This document shows, in pieces, positions 52,633-61,450 of a DNA stretch of 64,000 bases. Positions within the stretch are counted from its first letter, which is position 1. Every line of letters starts with the position of its first letter. The position numbers and the translations under genes were made by a program. The notes below the pieces were generated by a model. It was not told where the DNA came from and ran no database searches. It saw only the letters and a list, made by a program, of their open reading frames with translations. This DNA comes from Perognathus longimembris pacificus (Eukaryota; Chordata; Mammalia; Rodentia; Heteromyidae). The stretch spans positions 40,139,647 to 40,203,646 of the forward strand of contig NC_063171.1 of assembly GCF_023159225.1 (NCBI RefSeq). The letters are read 5' to 3'.

Positions 52633-55600
52633 CAGTCCTGGGGCTTGGACTCAAGTGTCTGAGCACTGTCCCTGGCTTCTTTTTTTTTTTTTGCCAGTCC
52701 TGGGCCTTGGACTCAGGGCCTGAGCACTGTCCCTGGCTTCTTCCCGCTCAAGGCTAGCACTCTGCCACTTGAGCCACAGCGCCGCTTCTGGCCATTTTCT
52801 GTATATGTGGTGCTGGGGAATCGAACCTAGGGCCTCGTGTATCCGAGGCAGGCACTCTTGCCGCTAGGCTATATCCCCAGCCCCCTGGCTTCTTTTTGCT
52901 CAAGGTTAGCACTCTGCCACTTGAGCTCACAGCGCCACTTCTGGTTGTTTTCTATATATTGGTGCTGGGGAATTGAACCCAGGGCCTCATGTATGTGAGG
53001 CAAGCACTCTTGCCACTAGGCCATATCCCCAGCCCCAGCACCCAGCTTAATGTAAGGCTTCTAAGGAAAAATTCTTTGTGCAACTTGACATAGTTTTTTT
53101 TCTGAGGTGAGGAGAGTACTCAGAGCCTGGTACTTGCTAGGCAGGCCTCTACCACTTGAGCAATATCCCCAGAGGCTGATCCCTATACCCTCCCTTTTTT
53201 TGTGTGTGTGGCTTATTTTTTTTGTTTTGGACTGCTTCTGGGGCCTGAAATAATTAGGGATAAGAGTCTCACCAGCTTTCCTGTCCATGTTGGCTCCAAA
53301 CCGTGATCCTCAAATCTCAGCCTCCTCAGTAGCTAGGATTAAAGGTGTGAGCCACTAGCACCCAGCTTTGTTTTTGTTTTGAGACTGGGTTTCCATATGC
53401 AGTACAGCGGACCTCAAATTGAACTTCCCAAGTATAACAATTACAAGCACAGGCATGTACCGTCAAATTTGCTTCTTACCGTCATCCGGCTACATCTACC
53501 TTAAGCAGCTTCTCAAGACATGGGTTTGGTGCTGCTACTTGATTTCTTCTGCAGTATTGGGAATGCAACTCAGGCCCTGTGAGAGCTAGCCAAGTACTAC
53601 ACAGCTCAACACACACAAATATACCCAGCCCAGACTTTTGAAATCTACACCCTAGCCTGGTACAGGGTGCTCCAACAAGTCGCAGTTTGAAGCCAGCTGG
53701 AGCAGGAAAGTCTGTGAGACTCTTTCTCTGGAAGTGGAGTGATTACAAGGACACATAAAGGAAGCCCACCTTATGCATGGCCATGGCTCAGCCAATGGGA
53801 AGCTCTTAGCCCCAAGGTCAGATGTTGGGATGGTTAAGTGATCTGCTGAGTGTTTCCCTGCCCTTATGTTTGTGAAAATATGCCTAATATAAAGCAAATG
53901 CAAAGTAAGTGTGCTTCACAGTGGGCTTCATTTCAGTGACAAAGTAAACATTTAGATTTGTTGAAAGGCGGCATGTCAGTAGTAGTGAAGGCTGGGTGGT
54001 ATTATGTGGAACATGCACGCAGCATGTTGGCATTGGACATGCACCCTCCCTTGTGCAGGACCTCCACACTGGAGCTCTCCTTGAACCATATACCCAAAGA
54101 AAGTAAAGTTTCAAGTGCACTCTAATTTTGGCCACCAACACTCAACCAAAGATGTTCTCCAAAGGAAATCATCCCATTGCCCTCCTCAACCTCCCTTGCT
54201 CCTGGTACTTGCTCTAGCTCCACCCACACTTTCTTTCTTTCTTTTTTTTTTTTTTTGGCCAGTCCTGGGCCTTGGGCTCAGGGCCTGAGCACTGTCCCTG
54301 GCTTCTTTTTGCTCAAGGCTAGCACCCTGCCACTTGAGCCACAGCGCACTTCTGGCCATTTTCTGTATATGTGGTGCTGGGGAATTGAACCCAGGGCTTC
54401 ATGTATACAAGGCAAGAACTCTTGCCACTAAGCCATATTCCAAGCCCCCACACTTTCATTTATTCAGAAATCTTACAAGGCCAGAGTCCCAGCAATATCA
54501 ATTAAATGAGAAGCTATAGGGTACAGGTCTAACTTAGCACTGGGAAGTCGTTTTCAAGAGGACCTCCCTATCCCATCACGGTGGTACATGCTTGTAATCC
54601 CAGTAACAACTCAGTTCAAAGCCAGCTCAGACAAAACACTGGTTAGACTCCAGCTCCACAAATAAGCCAAGTGTTTAGTTTACTCATGTTAATTCCAGCT
54701 ATGCAGGAAGCATAGGTAGGAGGATCTCAGGCCAGCCCAGGAAAGAACAAGAGCCTCTATCCAAAAATAACCAAATGGGGCTGGGAATATGGCCTAGTGG
54801 CAAGAGAGCTTGCCTCGTAAACATGAAGCCCTGGGTTCAATTCCCCAGTACCGGGCTGGGGATATAGCCTAGTGGCAAGAGTGCCTGCCTCAGATACAAG
54901 AGGCCCTAGGTTCGATTCCCCAGCACCACATATACAGAAAACGGCCAGAAGTGGCGCTGTGGCTCAGGTGGCGGAGTGCTAGCCTTGAGCGGGAAGAAGC
55001 CAGGGACAGTGCTCAGGCCCTGAGTCCAAGGCCCAGGACTGGCCAAAAAAAAAAAAAAAAAAACAATTCACCAGTACCACATATATGGAAAAAGGCCAGA
55101 AGTGGTGCTGTGGCTCAAGTGGCAGAGTTCTAGCCTTGAGCAAAAGGAAGCCAGGGACAGTGCTCAGGCCCTGAGTCCAAGGCCCAGGACTGGCAACAAA
55201 AATAAAAAATTAAAAAAATAACCAAAGCAAAAAAAAAGGTTTGGGATGTAGTTCTATTGGTAGAGTGAGTGTCTAGCAGTGCAAAGCTCTGAATCCAAAA
55301 CCATCGGGCTGGGAATGTGACTTAGTGGGTAGAGTGCTCGCCTAGCACTAAACCAAGCCCTGGCATATGGAAAAAGGCCAGAAGTGGTGCTGTGGCTCAA
55401 GTGGCAGAGTTCTAGCCTTGAGCAAAAGGAAGCCAGGGACAGTGCTCAGGCCCTGAGTCCAAGGCCCAGGACTGGCAAAAAAAAAAAAAAAAATTATTGC
55501 CAAAAAACACATAAAAATAAAATAACCTCCTAAGGTATATGTGACAAAATGATGGGAAATACACATTAAATTCTGAGGTACCCTACCAAATAACTTGGCT

Positions 55601-58600
55601 AGAGTTTTTTTATTTTGTGCCAGTCTTGAAGCGTGAAGTCCCTGGGGGCTGTTCCTGAGCGTTTTTGCTCAAGATGAGCATCACGCACTGGCCAGGACTT
55701 TTTTTTTTTTTTTTTTTTTTTGCCAGTCCTGGGGCTTGGATTCAGGGCCTGAGCACTGTCCCTGGCTTCTTTTTGCTCAAGACTAGCACTCTGCCACTTG
55801 AGCCACAGTGCCACTTCTGGCTGTCTTCTATATGTATGGTGCTGGGGAATCGAACCCAGGGCTTCCTGTATACGAAGCAAGCACTCTTGCCACTAGGCCA
55901 TACTCCCAGCCCTGGCCAGGACTTTTTAAAAAGTCACTTACATCTGGACCAGTGGCTCACACCTATAATCCTAGCTACTCCAGAGGCTGAGATCTGAGGA
56001 TCACAGTTAGAAGCCAGCCTGGGTAGGAAAGTCCATGAGATTCTTATCTCCAATAAGCCACTCAAAAACCACCAGTGGCACTGTGGCTCAAAGTTGTAAA
56101 GTGCTAGCCTTGAGCAAAAGAGCTCAGGGACAATGCCCAGGTCCTGAGTTCAAGACCCAGGTCTCGGTGCTGGGAATATGGCCTAGTGGCAAGAGTGCTC
56201 GCCTCCTATACATGAAGCCCTGGGTTCAATTCCTCAGCACCACATATATAGAAAAGGCCAGAAGCGGCGCTGTGGCTCAAGTGGTAGAGTGCTAGCCTTG
56301 AGCAAAAAGAAGCCAGGGACAGTGCTCAGGCCCTGGGTGCAAGCCCAGGACTGCCAAAAAAAAAAAAAGACCCAGGTCTGGCACCAAAAAAAAGGGGGGG
56401 GGTTAATTAGAATATTTAAGGAGGTTTTTTTTCCCCTTTGTTTTCCTTCCCACCCCCACTCACAAGTTGTATAGTTCATTTTCATCACTGCTGCATTTGT
56501 TCACCCTTTCAGAGGATTTAAGTATAAAACAATTTTGAAAACTCAGTAGGATGTCAGTCTCTAGTTTTGCCTTAGTAGAACCAAGAACTGTCCTTTTTTG
56601 TGCTTATTCCATGCTCAGATTAAAGAGCTGACACTGCTCTGCCAAATTCTAATATCAGATGGCAAAAAAAACTAAAAACAAAACACAGGATGCAGGTGGC
56701 TCACACCTGTCATCTGAGCTACTCAGGAGGCTGAGATCTGAGGAGCTCCCCATTCAAAGCCAGCCTGGGCAACTAAGTCCACGAGACTCTTATAGCCAAT
56801 GAACCACCAAAAAGCCAGAAGTGGAGCTATGGCTCAAATGCTGAACACCAGCCCTGAACAACAACAACAAAAAAAAAAGCTAAAGAATTAACACCAAGGC
56901 CCACAAGTTCAAGCTCCAGTATTCACACAAGAAAAAAAAAAAAAAAGGCAAAAGAAGTTTCCCTCATTGGTTGACCCTTTTAATCTATTCTGCTTAAATC
57001 TGCCTATTTTATACCCTAGAGATGCAGAGACATAATACAACAAGTTTGGGGCCCATCCTTTGCCAAGAAACCCCCACCTGAGGAAACTTGTCCTCCCCTT
57101 CTCCAGCCCTCTCACCAGTTCCACACACCAGCCCACGGTCAGGGCGCGCTGGAGACTGTCTGCATCCTGATTCTTTGGCTCCACCAGCTCCCGGAATGCT
57201 ACCAGCACTGTCAAGCCTCGGTTATACTTGCCTCCGATGGCATTGTACTCCAGGACCTAGAGCAAAGGGAGGGGCAAGACAACGGAGTCCACAGAGCAGT
57301 GAGCACAGACTTTTCCCATCCCTCCTCCCACTCCAGCCACCATCTACTTCATCCTTCCCAATTCTACCACCACCACCACCACCCTCCCCCCACCCACCCC
57401 TACCCCAAACTGCTACCATCTTGACTTCTTCCTTGAGTCCCAGGGTCCAGCTAGAGCTCCCCAATGCCTAGTAAGTTTAAAGGCTCCACAGTGCAGATTA
57501 AGTTCTGTACCCAAACCCAGAACTCAAGGAAAATTCAATAAACACTGGTTGCTCAGGTGATTGCCCATCCGAACTTCCCTTTCCCCATCCATCCCAGCTT
57601 CCCACCACACAGGGCTCAACCTATCTGCAAATGAAAAACCTGTACTTGGGGCTGGGGATATAGCCTAGTGGCAAGAGTGCCTGCCTCGGATACAAGAGGC
57701 CCTAGGTTCGATTCCCCAGCACCACATATACAGAAAACGGCCAGAAGCGGCGCTGTGGCTCAAGTGGTAGAGTGCTAGCCTTGAGCGGGAAGAAGCCAGG
57801 GACAGTGCTCAGGCCCTGAGTCCAAGGCCCAGGACTGGCCAAAAAAAAAAAAAAAAGAATGTGGATGAGACGCTATCTCCAAGTAACCACCAAAAGGCTG
57901 AAAGTAGAGCTATGGCAAGTGGTAGTGTCACATCTTTCAGTAAAAAAGCTAAGGAAAAGGAAGCAACTAAGCCCCAAGTTTAAGCCCTGGTACCAGTGGT
58001 AACAGACATGCACTGGCAATCGCAGGCACAAAATTGGTCCAAGGGAAGTCAAGTTGAGGGATCTCTTTTGCACTTATCCACCAAAGTTTCTTCCAGGTGC
58101 AACTTCCTACTGTGCCTTTGTACCTTTGTGCCTATGCTCTCAACCAGAACCAGAACTAATTAACTGAGGAGACTTCTCTTTAAATCCTCCTCAGTGTAGA
58201 CAAAGTCCTCTGATTTTTCATTTCCTTCAGACAGATGAGACAGGTTGCCCTTGCAGAAAGATTTTTTTTTGCCAGTCCTTGGGCTTGAGCTCTGGGTCTG
58301 GGCACTGTCCCTGCTGTCTTGCTTAATTGGGCAAATGCTCTACTACTTGACCCACAGCAACACTTCGGGCATTTTTGAGTACTCTATTGGAGATAAGAGT
58401 CTCAGAGTTTCCTGCTCAGGATCTTTCAACCGTGATCCTCAGATCTCAGCCTCCTGAGTGGCTAGGATTACAGACATGAGTCACTGGTCTCCAGCTAGAA
58501 AGAATTTTTATAGATAGATATGGTGACACAGTCTTATAATTTCAGAACTCAAGAGGCTGGGGCAAGATCATGAGTTTGAGGTCAGCCTGAGCTACAGAGC

Positions 58601-60181
58601 AAGACCCTGGTTTTGTTGTTCATGTTTAAAAAAACAACCACAATAAATGGCAGGGTCTTAACACCTGCAATCCCAGCTTCTCTGGAGTAAGAAGGAATAA
58701 AAGGATTACAGTTCAAGGTCAGGTGGACCAAAAATTAGGAAGACTTTATCCATCACAAAAGCAAACCAGAGCCTGGTGCTGGTGGCTCACACCTGTAATC
58801 CTAGCTACTCAAGAGGCTGAGACCTGAGGATCACAGTGCAAAGCCAGCCTGGGCAGGAAAATCCTTAAGACTTCCAATTAGCCACCAAAAAGCTGGAAGT
58901 GAATCTGTGGTTCAAGTAGCAGAGCACTATCCTTGGGCAAAAAATCTCAGGAACACTGCCCACACCCTGAATTCAAACCCTAGAACAGGTTAAAGAAAAA
59001 AGAAAAAGGGCTGGGAATATGGCTTAGTGGTAGAGTGCTTGCCTATGAAGCTCTGGATTCAATTCCTCAGTACCACATAAACAGAAAAAGCCAGAAGTGG
59101 CACTGTGGCTCAAGTAGTAGAGTGCTAGCCTTGAGTAAAGCAGGTCAGGAACAGGGCCCAGGCCCTGAGTTCAAGCCCCAGGAATGGCAAAAAAAAAAAA
59201 AAAAAAACACCAGCCAGGCACCTGTGGCTTACGTATGCCTATAGTCCTAGCTACTCAGAAGCTGAGATCTTAGGATCACAGTTCAAAGCCAGCCACAGGA
59301 AAGTCTATCAAACTTTTATTTCTAATTAGCCACCAGAAAACCAGAAGTGACATTGTGGCTCAAAGTGGGAGAGCACTAGCCTTGCGCAAAAATGCTTAGA
59401 GACAGTGCCCAGGCACTGAGTTCAAGCACCACTACTGACAAAAAAAAAACACAGAAACTTTCTTTAGGGCTTCAGAAGACAATCCTGGACTCCCTTTTTC
59501 TCACGTGTTTGCCACAGCAGTATTTTACAATTGTATGATGAAAACCAAAAGATCTGCCAGATCCATCCAAGACCTCCATTCCCAGGGAAAGCAGTTTGGA
59601 CAGTCAGTCCACTTGCTACAGAGCTCAAGTCAAGTTGATGCGTTGAAGAAGTACATACTCAAAGTCTTCACCTGTCAAAAAAAGTTCCCCCAAAACCACA
59701 GCTGCATCCCACATATCTGCAGGATGGAAAGGGCTGGCTTCCTCAAGCCATGAATCCTTTACCTCCTTCAGCCGCGCTATGGCGTCTCCAGTCTCTGGGC
59801 TCCCTATCTCATCCTCAGTCAGCACCTTGACAATCTGGGAGAAGTGCTGGATGAAATCCTGCTTCTCTTGGGCATAAGCATTCGATTTCTGGTCCCCATT
59901 CATTCTGAGAGAGGAGCAGAAAGCTCTAAGGAATTGAAAAACAAATGAGGAGACTGATCCAGTGTTTCCCTCCCCAAGGCCCCTCACCTTAACCACACTC
60001 ACCGAGGCTCATCTGTCCACACTTGGCACCAGCAGCGGGCACCATGCCAGGACCCCATGGCTGGGTACCAGTGCACCAGAGAGGGCCTCCGTGGGGAACA
60101 TAGCCATCTCTCCCGGGGTACCCAGCAGGGGGCTGGCAGGAAGAAGACCCCTACAGATCTCAGCCAACGGGACAGGGGCAT
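47226..60181 (-). CDS. FDPS: FDPS, farnesyl diphosphate synthase, ten coding exons
   Basis: The enzyme condenses isopentenyl diphosphate with DMAPP and then GPP to make farnesyl diphosphate for sterol, prenyl-protein, dolichol and ubiquinone synthesis. Exons in coding order: 60003-60181, 59763-59925, 57116-57256, 49894-49974, 49640-49762, 49205-49293, 49046-49118, 48400-48477, 48169-48303 and 47226-47426. They total 1,263 nt, 420 codons plus TGA (human 419). The first aspartate-rich motif DDIMD is at 170-174 and the second, DDYLD, at 310-314; subtracting the 67-residue leader gives 103/104/107 and 243/244/247, the known catalytic positions. Chain-length phenylalanines FF precede the first motif ([13 protein letters not shown]). 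The C-terminus YKRKK is the basic closing tail. The first methionine gives an arginine-rich mitochondrial presequence; Met68 gives the 353-residue cytosolic form. Confidence 0.98.
47427..48168. other. FDPS last intron contents
   Basis: A B1-like antisense monomer at 47563-47640 and an antisense ID-type SINE at 47745-47930. Confidence 0.65.
48169..48303 (-). CDS. FDPS: FDPS exon 10: second aspartate-rich motif
   Basis: Encodes [20 protein letters not shown] then [25 protein letters not shown] is the second Mg2+-binding site; T-G-K and D-x-x-x-x-K-C-S-W follow as in mammalian enzymes. Confidence 0.97.
48400..48477 (-). CDS. FDPS: FDPS exon 9
   Basis: Twenty-six whole codons: [20 protein letters not shown] then EFFQIQ, leading directly into the second aspartate-rich motif. 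Confidence 0.97.
48478..49045. other. FDPS intron, no repeat recognised
   Basis: 568 bp of ordinary intron sequence between exons 9 and 8. Confidence 0.6.
49046..49118 (-). CDS. FDPS: FDPS exon 8
   Basis: Encodes [20 protein letters not shown] then AMYM. The K-T-A lysine/threonine pair contacts the allylic diphosphate in this family. Confidence 0.97.
49205..49293 (-). CDS. FDPS: FDPS exon 7
   Basis: Encodes [20 protein letters not shown] then VDLGRYTEK and a split arginine. The Q-T-E-I-G-Q motif is conserved around the active site. Confidence 0.97.
49640..49762 (-). CDS. FDPS: FDPS exon 6
   Basis: Encodes [20 protein letters not shown] then [15 protein letters not shown], a helical core segment. 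Borders are CTCCCACAG and GTATGC. Confidence 0.97.
49894..49974 (-). CDS. FDPS: FDPS exon 5: first aspartate-rich motif
   Basis: Encodes [20 protein letters not shown] then QTCWYKK. DDIMD binds the Mg2+ ions that hold the allylic diphosphate, and RR follows as expected. The preceding intron is 7.1 kb of repeats. Confidence 0.97.
50022..50225 (-). mobile_element. IDL-Geo-like SINE, antisense
   Basis: TCTTCTACTATTTTTTTT occurs on both sides (about 50007 and 50226), a long target duplication. It starts 48 bp from FDPS exon 49894-49974. Confidence 0.9.
50388..50594 (+). mobile_element. IDL-Geo-like SINE
   Basis: Flanked by AAGTTCTTGGCC-type duplications (50375-50387 and about 50597-50609). Confidence 0.88.
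50789..51006 (-). mobile_element. IDL-Geo-like SINE, antisense, nested at the GAGACT site
   Basis: Duplication CTCCATGAGA at 50779-50788 and 51007-51016 within a composite SINE (50690-51165). Confidence 0.9.
51630..51666. repeat. CA microsatellite
   Basis: ACACACAC tract extending from the A-rich tail of an ID-like SINE at about 51548-51626. Confidence 0.88.
51845..51943 (+). mobile_element. L1 3'-end fragment
   Basis: ATAGAACTCCTCTGTACAGT and AATAATAAAATTGTATTTT resemble the L1 tail at 38540-38580, degraded. It lies in the FDPS 7.1-kb intron. Confidence 0.55.
52684..52884 (-). mobile_element. IDL-Geo-like SINE, young subfamily, nested in an antisense older copy
   Basis: Host copy 52630-53037 is split. 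CTGGCTTCTTTTT occurs just before and again at 52885-52897, the target duplication. Confidence 0.9.
54250..54447 (-). mobile_element. IDL-Geo-like SINE, antisense
   Basis: CCCACACTTTC occurs on both sides, the target duplication. Located in the FDPS 7.1-kb intron. Confidence 0.88.
54855..55066 (+). mobile_element. IDL-Geo-like SINE, young subfamily, nested
   Basis: Inserted in an older same-strand copy (54777-54854 plus 55067-55205). AATTCCCCAGTACC and AATTCACCAGTACC flank it, differing at one base. Confidence 0.88.
55703..55912 (-). mobile_element. IDL-Geo-like SINE, antisense, nested
   Basis: Duplication TGGCCAGGACTTTT flanks the element (about 55689-55702 and 55913-55926), itself in an older antisense SINE fragment from 55605. 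Confidence 0.9.
56167..56367 (+). mobile_element. IDL-Geo-like SINE nested in a composite SINE
   Basis: Duplication AGACCCAGGTCT before and after; the host composite SINE (55935-56390) is in the same orientation and its 3' end resumes after the insertion. Confidence 0.88.
57116..57256 (-). CDS. FDPS: FDPS exon 4: IPP-binding GK..R region
   Basis: Encodes [20 protein letters not shown] then [20 protein letters not shown]. The GGKYNRG motif carries the lysine and arginine that bind isopentenyl diphosphate. Borders are CTCTAG and GTGAGA. Confidence 0.97.
57257..59762. other. FDPS intron 3 contents
   Basis: Young SINE at 57648; composite SINEs at 58265-58495 (-), 58770-58995 (+) and 59208-59450 (+); B1-like at 58505-58615; IDL-Geo-type at 59008-59203 (+). 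57260-57640 is C/T-rich unique sequence. Confidence 0.7.
57648..57857 (+). mobile_element. IDL-Geo-like SINE, young subfamily
   Basis: Full-length with the diagnostic CTCGGATAC and GAGCGGGAAG variants and a 17-base A-tract; in the FDPS intron after exon 57116-57256. No clear duplication was seen. Confidence 0.88.
59763..59925 (-). CDS. FDPS: FDPS exon 3: cytosolic start and first helices
   Basis: Encodes AFCSSLR then [20 protein letters not shown]; Met68 at 59901-59903 is the start of the short isoform. It ends DAIARLKE before GTAAAG. Confidence 0.96.
60003..60181 (-). CDS. FDPS: FDPS exon 2: mitochondrial presequence
   Basis: ATG at 60179-60181 begins [20 protein letters not shown], an amphipathic arginine-containing leader lacking early acidic residues. 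The exon ends at a split arginine codon before GTGAGT. A CCCCTGCAG acceptor at about 60219 suggests this is the second exon of the transcript. Confidence 0.93.
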
Positions 60182-60218
60182 CGTGGGGGTGGCATAGGGA
60201 GGGGGCACCAAGCACTCC

Positions 60219-61084
60219 CTGCAGGGGGCAAGCACCAAAGGATGCATGGTGGCAGCTCCCCTTATCATCCCAAAAACCCACCTCCTAACTTGGTCCAGAA
60301 TGCTCTACCCTGTCTGTGGTGGACGAAGCTTGAAGGTAAGTACTGAAAGGACATGCAGGGGGGCTACACTACACGTAACTTTTGGGCTACTGACACCCAA
60401 CAGATCTTAACGTGAGGCTTAGGTTAAAATTGAATTCCTGATGCCTTCAAGGCTGTGTGCACAAGGTTCTGGAGGGGCAAGAGCAAAACACCTCAGCACT
60501 AGGGGCTGGGAGGACCCTTTTTTTTCCAAAAAAAAAAAACAACACCAAACCACCCCATCATACAGACGTTAAACTGAGGCCTTGGAGGTCAGAAGTCAGC
60601 CGAGCAGAGGTAGAGCCAATCTAGAACGCAGGCCTCCCCGGTAGGAGGAAGTAGAGAGGAGGGCTTGGGGGGGGGGGGGGTCTGAGCTTCGTCCCAAAGG
60701 GAGCCCAGTGGCTGACGCCCACGGGCGATGTGGGCACGTGGTCCTCAGCACTAGGACTGCACATGCTGAGCCTTAATAGAAGTGCTGGGCCTTGGCAGGT
60801 GTTCTAGGAGTCACTCGGCGGCGGGGGGTGGGGTGGGAGGGGGCGGGGGCTCACAGCAGGAGTGACGTGGGGGAGGGGCAGATGGGGGACTCTGGGGAAA
60901 AGTACAAGTGTAAAGTTCGGAAGTTTCCGAAAACACAAAACGGCCGATTCGTTGGGCCCGACCTCCCCCGCTCCCCCGCAAACGGAAAACTCTATGACAC
61001 CACAGCTGGGTTCCTTACAGTACCCCTAGAGGTAAGGCCCGGTTCCGAACCTCCACCTCCAGTCCCAGCGCGCAGTCCTCTCAC
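60219..61084. other. FDPS: FDPS first intron
   Basis: Unique, increasingly CpG-rich towards the promoter; an A-tract at 60528-60539 and a G-run at 60668-60680. No SINE. Confidence 0.6.
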
Positions 61085-61240
61085 CTGTTCTGGGATGCAG
61101 GCTCTGGCTGGTCCTGATTGTTGGCGGGGTACACCTAAAAGCCGAACGCGCTCCGCGCTCGGCCATCTGGGTCTAGTAGTTCCGTCCCGTCTCTCTCTGT
61201 AAGAAGAGGTGGCAAAATGGACTACGACTCCCAGCATGCC
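61085..61240 (-). other. FDPS: Probable FDPS noncoding first exon
   Basis: On the minus strand a good donor, GAACAG|GTGAGAG, sits at 61085/61084 just downstream of CpG-rich promoter DNA; the matching acceptor is CCCTGCAG at about 60219. The exon contains an ATG at 61164-61166. The 5' end is not determined from sequence. Confidence 0.65.
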
Positions 61241-61291
61241 GCAGGAGGGACAGCCACAACGTGATATTGCGCAGCAGAAAGCGTGGGCGCT

Positions 61292-61342
61292 GATTGGCTG
61301 GGTTCCCTCGTGTGAGCATGGGCCCTGTGAGGGACGACCAAT
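61292..61342 (-). promoter_or_regulatory. FDPS: FDPS sterol-response module: inverted CCAAT, SRE-3, CCAAT
   Basis: Reading the minus strand, ATTGG (61342-61338) is followed after 21 bases by CTCACACGAG (61316-61307) and then CCAAT (61297-61293). CTCACACGAG is the SRE-3 element described for the rat farnesyl diphosphate synthase promoter, where NF-Y at an inverted CCAAT box about 20 bp upstream works with SREBP. Exact match and spacing are visible here; function is inferred. Confidence 0.85.
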
Positions 61343-61450
61343 GAAAGGCAGCGAACGGAGGCACCGTCTCCCCGCCCACCTCCGCCCCCTAGAAACCGCG
61401 CGACCGGGCGTTGGAGCTTAGTGGGCGGTCGGAGGTTACTACAGTGGAAC

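Larger units (their letters stand above)
49975..57115. other. FDPS 7.1-kb intron packed with SINEs
   Basis: Besides the copies listed separately: composite SINEs at 51303-51545 (+), 52365-52580 (-), 53215-53370 (-) and 56690-56935 (+); IDL-Geo-type at 51949-52140 (+) and 55303-55490 (+, internal deletion). 53760-54175 and 56400-56680 hold sequence I do not recognise. Confidence 0.7.
60790..61450. promoter_or_regulatory. FDPS CpG-rich promoter region
   Basis: CpG-dense sequence with GC boxes (near 60836-60850 and 61371-61391), two CCAAT boxes and the SRE-3. No repeat insertion interrupts it, unlike both flanks. Confidence 0.75.
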
